From positions 8,246,001-8,310,000 of the forward strand of contig JAXRKN010000043.1 in the NCBI GenBank assembly GCA_038502055.1: DNA of 64,000 nt, given 5' to 3'. The notes under the pieces were generated by a model. That model was not told the DNA's origin. It saw only the letters and a program-made list of their open reading frames with translations, and did not search any database. The stretch is from Tanytarsus gracilentus. Lineage: Eukaryota; Arthropoda; Insecta; Diptera; Chironomidae. Shown here in pieces: positions 34,413 to 44,906 of this stretch. Positions within the stretch are counted from its first letter, which is position 1. Each line of letters opens with the position of its first letter. A program made the position numbers and the translations under genes.

Positions 34413-35039
34413 TTTTTAAACGTCTTATCGCTACTGATTTTTTTTCTCAACTGATTTTTTTACAAGTGATGATCGCATATGGAGTGCAAGTCGACAACTT
34501 TTTTTTTCAAATTTTTAATTAGTTAATTTGAAGTTAAATTAATCTTTTAAATCAATTTTGACGACTACCGAAATGTGCTTTAGTATCTCATTGTAATTTC
34601 GGTAGACATTAAATATTAATTATCGGTGATTAAAACTTTTGAGACAAATTTAAAGTTTTCTTTGTAACTAAATGCAAAAAAAAGTGCGGGAAATTTTTTT
34701 TTTCCATCACGTGCTTGCAATAAAATCTCAATCACTAAATGAGGATGATGAGAAAAAAATGTGTGGATATGCTATTTTTATGATGCTGCTAATGGTTGTT
34801 CGCCTTCTGCTTCCAATCAGTGCAACTGAAAATCATGTTAATCGCCATTCATTTATTAACTAAATCTTCACAAAACACCACTCTCATAACGCAGTTCGAG
34901 CTCAAAATTAGTTAATAAATTTACTAGAATGATTTTTTTCAACTTTTATCTCAACAGAATTTATTCCGTAAATTAAATACAAAATTATTTTTCTGTGTGG
35001 TTTGTGGCTTAGTAATTTTAATATTTTTTTCCTTCATAG
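34413..35039. other. Spacer with unresolved coding potential on the + strand
   Basis: An ATG at 34672 opens 63 codons, and a nested ATG at about 34762 begins a signal-peptide-like stretch (MCGYAIFMMLLMVVRLLLPI). Neither joins convincingly to the acidic exon at 35040. The small inverted repeat at 34566-34606 (CTACCGAAAT/ATTTCGGTAG, 21 nt loop) is also here. Confidence 0.3.
34566..34606. repeat. Short inverted repeat sharing the ACCGAAAT core
   Basis: CTACCGAAAT at 34566-34575 pairs with ATTTCGGTAG at 34597-34606. Its core matches that of the hairpin at 30697-30757. Confidence 0.6.
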
Positions 35040-35182
35040 AAGAAGAAGATTCTGAGAGCATGAAAATGAAATTGAAACATTTACAAAAAGCTCCGTCGTC
35101 ATCGAAAAAAACACCGGCAAGACGTCGAAAAAATGCTAAAAAATACATAAACTCCGATGAAAGCGACGACGACGATGACTAA
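35040..35182 (+). CDS. Probable 3' terminal coding exon with acidic tail, partner exon unknown
   Basis: An acceptor TTTTTTTCCTTCATAG ends at 35039. The frame that follows (entered in phase 1) runs EEEDSESMKMKLKHLQKAP, then a Lys/Arg/Ser stretch, then NSDESDDDDD and a stop at 35182. This basic-then-acidic ending is typical of nuclear or nucleolar proteins. I could not find a convincing upstream exon in the preceding 600 bases. Confidence 0.35.
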
Positions 35183-35485
35183 ACTTTTAATATCAGCAAA
35201 AAGTAATAATAATTAATTAGTGTCACATTAATTTAAAGTAAGATTTAAAATTTTAATTTTTTGGACTGTAATCACTCTCTGACCGTAATAAAGATGAAAT
35301 TTAAAATTAATCGGAATTAAATTTATAAGACTTTTTTTCAGAAGCAAAACTCATCAAGTTATATAAAGTACAAAAAATAATTCTTTTTTATGTATTTCAG
35401 ATTTAACTTAATCACAATTTTGTTCTGATCCGTTTTTTATAGTTGCTCGTGTTTATACAAATTGTTGATGTAAACGATATAATGT

Positions 35486-36440
35486 CTAGTGTTTGGCACC
35501 TGACGAATGTGCTCGCCGACAGTTGCAATAGAGATGGAACATCTTGTTTGTAAACGAGGATGGACTGACCGTTCCCTGGCGAACTGATTGACTGACAAGG
35601 AAGAAATCATAGCTAAAAAATAGGGAGAAAAATTATTAAATTTATAATGATTACGAGCGAAAGATTAAATTACCGCTCGGGAAGTGTGACGGCATCGTCA
35701 ACGACCGTTCCTGGAATTGGATTTTCGAATTGTACGCGCTTCTCTTCGAAGAATCGTGTATTAATGCGCTTGTTGACGATGACAAATGCGAACTTAAATT
35801 CTCCATTTGTATCCTTGTACATACTGGCGAGCATCTTCTTAATTTCAGCCAATTCCGTTTCGACAATCATGTTAATTTGTCCATCACCAACACCATCACG
35901 ATAAAAAATGATGCGTGCTGGCAATGTGCCGTGCTCGTCTTTGAAAGCATAAATAGCTTTCTGCATGTGAATGCGAATATTGCTTGCACATTCTTCGCCT
36001 GTGTTGTGTGCCGCAATTGACGAGAAGTATTTGTTGCATGTCTTGAGGTCCATTGTTGAGACAAATGCGCCATATGATTGCGCATTGCGTGCTGCTGTGT
36101 TGTGAGAAACATCAAATCCGCAAATCATAACACCACTCATGGGCATGCCAACCATCCAAGGAGCTCCACCAAGTTTACAATTAATTTGGAGGATAACCTT
36201 AGTTGCAATCGATTTAACGCCCGCCATATTGCCCTTTTTCGGCTGCATTGTTTTGCTGACGATGCATTGAGTTGGAATTGTATTTTGGACGCACGTGATT
36301 TTCTTAACTGTCGTATATCGTTCACCATTGCTTTGAGGATTCCCCATAAGCACAGCTATAATGAGCTTCGGATCTTTCTTGCAGACTTCAATCAACTCTC
36401 TGGCATATGTGGTTGTGCGATCATTGCTGAGCTCAATTTT
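35486..36440 (-). pseudogene. PIWI-clade Argonaute C-terminal fragment with internal deletions
   Basis: Exons 36440-35674 and 35612-35486 are joined in phase 2 by a 61 nt intron at a normal PIWI-domain position (PER|YDF). The PIWI fold is clear: ELSNDRTTTYARELIEVC, AVLMGNPQSNGERY, MVGMPMSGVMICGFDVSH, IIFYRDGVGDGQI, NPIPGTVVDD, YDFFLVSQSVRQGTVSP. The first two catalytic aspartates (GFDVSH, YRDGVGDG) are present. After TVSPSS the usual 20 or so residues before the TNKMFHLY block are missing. After LYCN the segment with the catalytic His (normally RVP..CQYAHKL) is also missing. The frame then changes and stops early. A PIWI-like ending (GEHIRQVPNT) is readable in another frame. N, PAZ and MID domains are absent. 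Either a decaying duplicate or the 3' half of a fusion with the thioredoxin gene upstream. Confidence 0.8.
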
Positions 36441-37119
36441 CTTTAGAAAGCGGAAGTAATAAATGAGATAAAATATTTGACATTTCTTTCATCATTTTGA
36501 GGATACGTTCAGTATCATCCGCCGTTTTTCTTGGGTACTTCGATAGCAGTATGTATTTATGAATTCCAAAACGCTTGCATTGTTCCTTTTTTTAAATTGA
36601 TTAATTGATTTGCAAAATTATAATTAATTTTCTTACCTTATGACGATGACAATCTAAAACTCCGACATGAATGTCGGTTCGATTTTGGAAATGATCTTGC
36701 ACGCGAACCCACTGCTTGAGCGCTTCCTGACAGTAAGGACACGTGATAATTTTGAACATTACACAAACACTTCCAGGTGAATCAAACTTTTCAATTAGAA
36801 CATCTTCAGCTAGAACATCCTCAACCGAGTTGATAAGAAATTCTTTTAAATTACTCCACTCGTTTTCGCCACCGTAATATTGTACTTCTAGATTTCTAAT
36901 GACTTGATAATCGTCGCAAATTCTTTTATTAATTGAACAATCAAGGACGCCAAATTTGAGATTTTTGTGGCCCTCGTTGAAGGAAACTTCTGAAATTTCG
37001 TGATAGAGATCAACAAAATTCTCGTCGGCTTCCATCTTTCTCTTGGTCAATTCTATATAAACTGATATTAAAAAACATAAGCAAGTGGATGTGAAGATTG
37101 TCTTCGAGTACCGCAACAT
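36433..37119 (-). CDS. Membrane-anchored or secreted thioredoxin-fold protein with CPYC motif
   Basis: Exons 37119-36637 and 36585-36433 give 211 residues from the ATG at 37119. A hydrophobic N-terminal segment (TIFTSTCLCFLISVYIEL) could be a signal peptide or anchor. Two thioredoxin-like halves are visible: a first one around NLKFGVLDCSINKRICDDY without a CxxC, and a second with SVCVMFKIITCPYCQEAL, where CPYC is a redox-type CxxC. HVGVLDCHRHK precedes the intron. The pattern resembles PDI-related endoplasmic reticulum proteins, but I cannot name an orthologue. The acceptor of exon 2 (TTTAAAAAAAG) is poor. A better one, TTCCGCTTTCTAAAG, lies inside exon 2 and leads straight into PIWI sequence in frame. 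The two products overlap at 36433-36440. Confidence 0.7.
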
Positions 37120-38163
37120 ATTTCAATAAGTATTTTAACTTTTTTCGAATATAATGAAAAATATTTTATATCCTTTTAAAAAAACAACGCACGATCCAAG
37201 AGCTATCACACGAAAAAATCAATATGGGACGCTTTTAAAATATAAAATATTGAAACCAATTTAATTTTAACAAATAAATTTTAATTGCAAACTTTAAATC
37301 AAGTTTAAATAAACTTTTTTATTAAATTATTTAAATAAATCTAAAGAGTTAAGTTAAAAATTATCAAATTTAACTTTTTAATTTTAACGGCCATTTTCAA
37401 AAATAAAAGTCAAGTGCCCCTCGACAAAATAAAAAACTTCGAGTTTTCACCGCTAGACGACGTTTCTAAAAAAAAGTTATTGGTGTGATTTTCTTGAAGG
37501 TAATTTTTTCCGTTTTTCTCTAATTAATTCTCATTTTCCCAGATTGAGGATAGCTTAAGTCTTTAGTAAAGTAACCGAGTTACGAAAATATGCATAATGC
37601 GAAGTGGAGTAGTTGTTAGTTTTCACGAAAAAATGCAAATGAAAAAATATATCTCCGTGCTCGCGTCAATGCGAGAAAAAAATGTAAGAGAAAAAAAAAA
37701 TTCGTCGATGTCCCTATGGAAGATTGCATAACGAGCTTGAAAAAAACGATTAATTTAACAGTTTAATCTCTTTTGAGCGTCACAAAAATGCTTAGGTCTC
37801 AATAGATTCTCACTTTCCATGCACACTTGCCTGAGATATGACTAGAAATGACTCGAAATATAAAAACTGTCATAGCTGGGTCATGCCAAATAATGATTAT
37901 CGATCGATCGAATTCTTCAGAGTAATTAAACCTTTTACATTACCATTTGACGATTTACTTATATACTCAGCTTTATTTTTTTAGGCACCCACCAAAGCCT
38001 CACACAAAGCTTAAACACCTCTCTTTTTCTGAAGATATTATAGCGAGCGAGTGACACGACATAAGGAAGTGATAATTGGTAAAAATATCCTTCTCTCAGT
38101 TCTCTAAACACGCCACAAGTTAAGTTGTTTATCTAACACGTCCACACTTTAATTGCAGACAAA
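37120..38163. other. Divergent promoter region and TRIR 5' UTR intron
   Basis: A non-coding leader for the + strand gene ends at 37499 (CTTGAAG|GTAATT). The intron closes with AATTGCAG at 38158, five bases before the ATG. Tandem GATC-type sequence ATCGATCGATCG at about 37900 resembles a DRE-like site. The minus-strand thioredoxin gene fires in the other direction. Nothing else seen. Confidence 0.45.
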
Positions 38164-39081
38164 ATGTCTCGATCAAGATCCAGAAGCCGGGAGAGAAGGA
38201 AGGATAGGCATCATCGCGATAAACGTAGCCGCTCAAGAAAGCGAGCAAAAGACAAGCGTAGTCGATCGAGAGAGAGGGACAGAAAGATATCGAAGGACCG
38301 CGATTATAAGAAACGCGATAGAAGTCACAGCCGTGAAAAATATAGTCGAAAACGTTCACCCGATCGTCATCGAGACAGACGACGTGACTCACGTGACAAA
38401 CGTCTTAGAAAATCAAGCAGCAACGAAAGAAACTCAAAGCCTCGATCAACATCAACGTCAACATCGAACTCGGGTTCGGTGAAGCCAATAATAATTGCAG
38501 CGAGTCAACGGACGAGAGCAAATCGCGCTGAAAGAAGCACATCAGAGGCCAAAGTAGACCACCGCAAGTCATTCGAAATCTCTAATGAATTTTCAGAGGA
38601 AGGCTTCGAACAATTTAGTCGTGACCATGGAATTGACTTTACAAATATCGAGACAGATGAGGACAAGCAAGAACTTCATGCCAAAATGGAAGAGGTCCTT
38701 AAAGAGCATTTCGCAGCACAAGGGAAAATTTATCCACCACCTAAGCCCGAAATTCCTGCTATCAACGCAGCAACGGGTTTCGCCAATGACGGTTCATTCC
38801 TCGAGCAATTTAAGAAAATGCAAGAAGACTACAAGCAACAGTTGGAGGATGAGAAGAAACGTAAATTAACCGAGGATCGTCTCAAGTCACTTCCCTCTAG
38901 ACGTCGTTTCGGTGGAAAAATCCTCAAAACTGGCATAGTGGCAAAAACAGTCACCACTCCCGAGAATCAACCCCCACAGCCATCATCGAGCGACGCATTT
39001 TCTCTCTACTTTAAAGAACTCCAAAAATACAAGAGCGCATCGTGCGATGGCGATTCAAAAACTCGACCGCTCGTCAAATAA
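38164..39081 (+). CDS. TRIR-like (telomerase RNA component interacting RNase) with N-terminal RS domain
   Basis: A single coding exon of 305 residues. Residues 1-95 are an Arg/Ser/Lys/Asp-rich RS-type region. The C-terminal half carries the TRIR hallmarks in order: FANDGSFLEQFKKMQE, a basic RRRFGG, LKTGIVAK, YFKELQKYKSASC and the terminal KTRPLVK, which matches the human TRIR (C19orf43) ending. Human TRIR is about 176 residues, lacks the RS region and has been reported to trim telomerase RNA. Flies lack telomerase, so the insect role is presumably in other nuclear RNA processing (inference). RS domains usually send proteins to splicing speckles. The start is fixed by the 5' UTR acceptor just upstream. 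Confidence 0.85.
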   Translation: MSRSRSRSRERRKDRHHRDKRSRSRKRAKDKRSRSRERDRKISKDRDYKKRDRSHSREKYSRKRSPDRHRDRRRDSRDKRLRKSSSNERNSKPRSTSTSTSNSGSVKPIIIAASQRTRANRAERSTSEAKVDHRKSFEISNEFSEEGFEQFSRDHGIDFTNIETDEDKQELHAKMEEVLKEHFAAQGKIYPPPKPEIPAINAATGFANDGSFLEQFKKMQEDYKQQLEDEKKRKLTEDRLKSLPSRRRFGGKILKTGIVAKTVTTPENQPPQPSSSDAFSLYFKELQKYKSASCDGDSKTRPLVK

Positions 39082-39363
39082 ATTCTTTTTTACACGCACT
39101 TTCACTTTCCACTATTCTCACACAATTATGCATATTTTCGTGGTTTAACTTTTTTAAAAAAACATGTCAAATTAAATGTTTAAGTAGCTTTTGAGAATAT
39201 TTTCCATTCGATCATAAATCGAAAAGTAATTTTATCACACAAGGTTACTTTCTCATTTGATTCAGAATTAATATTAAACTTTTGTCTTAAATTCATCGCT
39301 TCTTTTGTGTTTAAACAAAATTCGTTCATTATAGAATTCTATTCCGACAACAAGAAGAGAAAG

Positions 39364-39612
39364 ATGGCTCCAAAGCAAGTCGAAGAAATCAAGCTTGAAA
39401 CAGCACCGTTCGATCCACGCTTTCCAAACACAAATCAGAACCTCTACTGCTATCAGAGCTACGTCGATTTCCATCGCTGCACAAAAATCAAAGGCGAGGG
39501 CGCCGAGGTATGCAACTATTTCAAGAAATGCTATCGAGCCATGTGTCCAAATGCCTGGGTCGAGAGATGGGACGGACAGCGTGAGAAGGGCACTTTCCCC
39601 GGACGCATCTAA
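39364..39612 (+). CDS. COX6B: Cytochrome c oxidase subunit 6B (COX6B)
   Basis: An 82-residue protein with the COX6B signature: FDPRFPNTNQNLYCYQSYVD, Cys-x9-Cys (CYQSYVDFHRC) and Cys-x10-Cys (CNYFKKCYRAMC), then WVERWDGQREKGTFPG. The subunit sits on the intermembrane-space face of complex IV and needs the two disulfides for import by the Mia40/Erv1(ALR) relay. The gene for ALR follows immediately on the other strand. The ATG at 39364 is used because an acceptor (TTCATTATAG) precedes it and the extended frame upstream looks like leader. AATAAA at 39769-39774 is a likely polyA signal. Confidence 0.95.
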   Translation: MAPKQVEEIKLETAPFDPRFPNTNQNLYCYQSYVDFHRCTKIKGEGAEVCNYFKKCYRAMCPNAWVERWDGQREKGTFPGRI

Positions 39613-39839
39613 ATGCTTGAGTTGTTCTTTCCTTCAGAAATCACTCTTAGAGACATCCAATTCATGAAACGAGAAAAAATTAACAAAAATTCTTCAGGCG
39701 AGCGATTGGAAATGAAAGATGAAGAAATTTAGTTCCCAAAAAATTATGTAAAAGGAGAAAATTAAATGAATAAAAAAATTATTAAAAATAACTGGAATTT
39801 ATTTAGCTCGTCGCCATGCTCTACTATTATAATGACTTT

Positions 39840-40401
39840 TTAATCACACGATCCATCCAGCCAACCGTCTCTCCAACGTTCATTGACTTTTTTGCAGTCG
39901 AATTCGGGCTTTCCGAGCTTTATGTTGACTCGATTGTGTAATCGACACAGCCATTGACTGAGCTGATCTTGATTGGCGGCTTGAACTGGTGTCTCTTTGA
40001 GTTCCTTCCGAAAATCTTTAGCGCAAAACTCGCACGGATACAGTCTCGAGAGGGTTGAAAAGAATCCCGTAACATCTTTCTGCTGTTGCGGTGTTGGTTG
40101 TTCTGGAAATTGAGCGGCGATCGTATGAAGTAATCCCCATGTTGATTTTCCTAGCGTGTCTTTATCCCATGGACAATCATCCCTTGATGGTGCCTCAGGC
40201 TCTGGGTCTTTCTTGTTCGCATCTTTTTTCTATAAAAAAATTGAAATTTTTAAAAGATCCAGAAATTTCGCAATAAAATCTCAAACTTACTTCACCGGTC
40301 GATAGTGACTTTCTCTGTTGACGAGCCCATGTCTTAAAATCAACGCAACTACGGCAATTATCGGGATGATTAGGCGTATGTGATGGATCGATTAGTGGCA
40401 T
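39840..40401 (-). CDS. Alr: FAD-linked sulfhydryl oxidase ALR/Erv1
   Basis: Exons 40401-40291 and 40229-39840 give 166 residues. ALR reoxidises Mia40 in the mitochondrial intermembrane space and passes electrons to cytochrome c. Diagnostic segments: CRSCVDFKTWARQQ, CPWDKDTLGKSTWGLLHTIA, the redox pair in LYPCEFCAKDF, CRLHNRVNIKLGKPEFDC, and the ending ERWRDGWLDGSCD, which is nearly the vertebrate ALR ending. The gene is tail-to-tail with COX6B, itself a client of the Mia40-ALR pathway. The adjacency is interesting but may be chance. Confidence 0.95.
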
Positions 40402-40793
40402 TTAAAAAAAAATTATCTCTTCTTCAATGTTTACTAAGTCAAAGTTACGACCCCTTCGCGCGCGTCGGATAATCGAAAAATATCCGACAATCAGTTTATT
40501 CGAGTTTATTTGATCAGTTTGCAACTAAAATCCTCAGCTTTTATAATTTTAAATTATTTAACTCGCTTAATTGCGTCAAAATCGTGATATTATTGTGCCT
40601 TTCGCGAGTTAAGCATTAGCTCAATCGATAGATAACAAATTTAAGGTGTTTACGTTGCTTTTTATGTAGAAAAAAATCGAAAAACATTTGATCGGGGAAA
40701 GGAAGAAAGAAAATAAGAAGAAAAAAAGTTATAGAAAAAAAATTATGCGACACTCGTTTAGTTAAAGCTAAAAGTGATGATAATTAAGAGAGA

Positions 40794-43700
40794 ATGTTGC
40801 GATTTTTGAGTAGACGTAATCGAAATCATCCAACCATCAGCACCAGCGCCAACAGCAGTGACATAAAATCGCATCGAATTCCAACAAATAAAAATCTCAT
40901 ACAGTGTCGAGTCATTCTATTGGATAACAGTGATATTAGCATTGAACTGTCGGTAAGTAATTTTTTTTTGTCTTAATTGGATTAAGACTATAGTCAGCGG
41001 ACGGACAAAAGAATATATGAAAAAAATGGAAAAACTTTCTTGTTTCTTTCACTTACAACCACTGAGATTTTTTTTATTTTTTTTTTTCATTTTCGATGCA
41101 TGTATTGAGCTCTCTCGAATGTACATAAAAGAGCAAATACAATGAAATAAGAAATGGGAAGAAAAAAAAGAATCAAGAGTTAGAAGAAGTTAAATGTGAG
41201 CGAGAGAGATGTAATAATTATGTACGTGTAGGTCTGCTGCTGCTCCACTATTTGTTTGTTAAAAAAAAAATTCAACAAACACCAACCAATATCCCCAAAG
41301 AAAAAGAGATATACGAATCGCCCCGTTCGATATTTTATTATTATTCACTATTGCCCGTGGTCGTTGGCTGTTGACTGTATTTAGTAAATGCGGAAGAGAA
41401 AGAAACGAGAGACCAAAAAAAGAGAATTATTTAGCGCAACAGAACTGATCCCGAAAGTGCACTTTTGAAAGTTGCACTCTTAACTTTTTTAAACTTTTAA
41501 TTTTAGAATTCTCTGAAAATTTATATATGTCAAGTATCTCAATTGCATTTCTCTCTATAAGGTCACAACTCATTCAAGCTCTATGTGTATATAAAAACTC
41601 TTTAGAAAATGCGCTAGAAAGTCATCGATAAAGCCACAAAAAAAAGTGCCTTTCTCAACTTTTTCAATCACACTCGCTCGAGATGAGATGTTGCATATGC
41701 TAATAGAAAAAAAAAGTTATTGCATCGAGACATTTTAATTATCGATCGTGTCGGCAATGAGAATTGATTTGTTTTTTTTTCTACTTTTCGACTCTAATAG
41801 AAAAAGGCACTCGCCAATGAGCTGTACGAGCAAGTCTTTTACACTTTGGATCTGATCGAGAAGGACTTTTTCGGTCTTCAATTTACCGATGCAAATAATG
41901 TCAAGCACTGGCTCGATCCGACGAAAACTGTCAAGAAGCAAATCAAGATTGGACCGCCGTACACGCTTCATTTGAAAGTTAAATTCTATTCGTGTGAGCC
42001 GCATACGCTGCGCGAAGAGTTGACACGCTATCAATTCTTCTTGCAATTGAAACAAGACATTTTAACGGGACGTCTCGAGGTGCCCGAACCAACAATCTAT
42101 GAACTTTGTGCACTCGCCTTACAATGTGAGTTATTTTTTTTTACTCTTTTTATTTTATGATAAACACAAGTGTGTTTCGTTCGAAAGGAATTTCAATAAC
42201 TTTTTTTCTCTTCTCACAGCTGAACTGGGTGATTATGACGACACAATACATACACCGGCAACAGTTTCCGAATTCCGTTTCGTGCCTAATCAATCGGAAG
42301 AGATGGAAGAGTCGACGCTCGAAGAGTATCGCAAAATTAAGGGACTAACGCCGGCACAGGCCGAAATGGGATTCTTGAATAAGGCAAAGTGGCTCGACAT
42401 GTATGGCGTCGATATGCATACGGTGCTGGGCAAAGATGGAAATGAGTATCATCTCGGATTAACGCCGACCGGTATCTTGGTGTTCGAGGGAGCTCAAAAG
42501 ATTGGACTTTTCTTTTGGCCGAAGATCGGCAAGTTAGATTTCAAGAAGAAGAAATTAACGCTCGTGGTGGTTGAAGACGACGACCAGGGAAGAGAACAAG
42601 AGCATACTTTTGTCTTTCGCTTGCACAACGAGAAGGCGTGTAAGCACCTCTGGAAATGCGCTATCGAACATCATGCCTTCTTTCGACTTCGCGGCCCCGT
42701 CAAGGGTCCATCGGCACGCCAGAATTTCTTCCGAATGGGCTCACGTTTTCGCTACAGTGGCAAGACGGAATTCCAAACTGCAAATCAGAATAGAGCACGT
42801 CGTACGGTGCAGTTTGAGAGACGACCATCACAGCGATTTGCACGTCGTCAGAGCCATGTGTTGAGAGAGAGGCAAAAGCAAATGCATTCTCCACCGCCAT
42901 CTATAGAAGTGCAATCGGAAGACACGCAGACTTCAGTGTCGGGTGCTTCCACGTCGTCTGTCAATACCGTAATTCATAGAACGGAAATAAATGAGGGTGC
43001 GTCCTTTTGCAATAAGAGCATTTCATCTAACGAAGACACTTCATATCAGCATGCCGCTGCCGCAATGAAGCTCCTTGAGATTGAAACGGGCGGCAGGGGT
43101 GACTTTGATGCGCCAAAATCCCCACCATTCCTACAGCCGCACGGATCGTTTGGAAAGGCGTCAATTAAGAGCTTCAAGAGTAACAATTCTTCCATTCCTG
43201 ATAGTCAAATTGATAATTTACTAAAACAAATCGTCAAAGATCCATCGCCGAGCGTCCATTTGGAGGCACTCAACGATGTCACTAATATCAAAGTTGGTAT
43301 TAATAAGACATCGGAACTCGAGATGCATACGGACACGCTGAAAAAGTTTTCCAACGATAAACCGAATAATCAGATAAAGCTCATTAGTACTGGTGCCGTT
43401 GCACTTCCTCCCAGTCAAATTAAGTGTAACATTTTGAAAGGTGAGTGATTTTCATGCAATTACAATTATATCAGCACTCATCATCATTTATTTATTTGTG
43501 TATAGCTCGTGCCGAAGAGGAACTCAATGCGCACTCAACATCAAAAATGACAAATCAGCTCTTTGACGAGTCACACAATGGACCCACTTTTGTCGCTGTG
43601 GTGAGTAAATCGCGGGGAAATGTAAAATTTGAGTGTTGTGTCATAAATTTAAATGTGTGTTATGCCAGTTTTGATGATCATAACTCTTTATTGCTATTTA

Positions 43701-44906
43701 AAAGTAAATGTTAAATGTGTGAACGACTGCGTTTGTTTATCATATCATCATATTTATTTATACTTCTTTTATCACCCTTTCAATGTATAAAAAAAATCAT
43801 ATGTGTGTATACACCGAAAAACTTTTATTGCTTAGGGAGGTGATAAGTTGACATTGAACTTAAACGGAGGCATATCGAGTCCATCAACGTCCTCAAATCT
43901 CCTTCTCTCATCGCCAACAACGCCCAAAATTTGTAATTTACCTTCGCTCATTCAACCCCTAACGCCAACGCCCGTGAATCTCGATAAGAACACCAATAAA
44001 AATGAGAGCGTCACCGTTACACATTTCTCGGATTTGCATGGCGGTGTTGTTGAAAAAATCAGTGTTCCAGTTACGACCGGCACAACGACGACCACAGTTC
44101 AGAATGGAAATATGGAATTTGCGATGGCAAGATTGAACAATAATCCATTTGCGGATGAAATTTTAACTACAACAATCATAACCAATGCGACCACTACATC
44201 GCCGACAATTAAAATCTCAACAAATCCATTTCTCCGCAACTCTTTTAATGCCAACGAGCGAATTGACAAAATCACCGATAAATCTGTAAAAATTTCATTC
44301 TCAATTGGCGCAAACACGAGCAATGAGAGCAATGGAATAAATCCCTTTAACATTTCCGATGCATCGGACGAGATGAATGGCGAAAATAAGACAACGATCG
44401 ATGATGCCAATGGAAATGATGATGTCGACAACGAAAATAATCTCTCATCGATTTCGTCAGGGCATGAAATTAATATAACGAAGATACAAATGGATAAAAT
44501 TACGTCAGACGTTCATGCGACAAATGGCACTAAGAAGGTTTGTTGGTCAAAGTCATAAATTAGAATCTCATTCATTAACATTTTTTGTAGTGACATATTT
44601 TTAAATAGTTGGTATTTACTAATCAAAATAATTTTAATAATTTGTCTGGTGTGTGCGGAATTTAAATATGTTGAAATTCTCTCGATTTTTTTAACATTTA
44701 ATTTTACATAAACTCTTCTTTCTTCTTCGTTACAGGACGTTAATGACAATAGTAATGGAACAACGACACGAATGCAGAGCAGCAATAATAATAATAATAA
44801 TAATTATGACGTCTCGCCATGGTTGGTGTCACAAGAAATTGTGCAGGCAACAAAAGCAAAAGAACCGCCCATAATTCGGAAATCAGTGATCACAACTCAA
44901 CTCTAA
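40794..44906 (+). CDS. yrt: Yurt, FERM and FERM-adjacent domain protein (EPB41L5 family)
   Basis: Six exons (40794-40952, 41801-42125, 42220-43440, 43506-43600, 43836-44537, 44736-44906) keep phase and encode 890 residues. FERM F1: CRVILLDNSDISIEL, DLIEKDFFGLQFTD. F2: CEPHTLREELTRYQFFLQLK, ELGDYDDTIHTPA. F3: NKAKWLDMYGVDMHTVLGKD, KIGLFFWPKIGKLDFKKKKL, LHNEKACKHLWKCAIEHHAF. The FERM-adjacent region follows (FRMGSRFRYSGKTE, FERRPSQRFARRQS). Yurt and EPB41L5 restrain Crumbs at lateral membranes and act at septate junctions. The long tail is low complexity with an Asn run from (AAT)n. It ends in TTQL, a possible PDZ-binding end. The first intron (848 nt) is the largest. A 5' leader upstream of 40794 is not resolved. 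Confidence 0.95.

Noticed and set aside
44099..44431. Hydrophobic minus-strand frame opposite yurt exon 5
   Set aside because: It is the antisense shadow of the low-complexity yurt tail.
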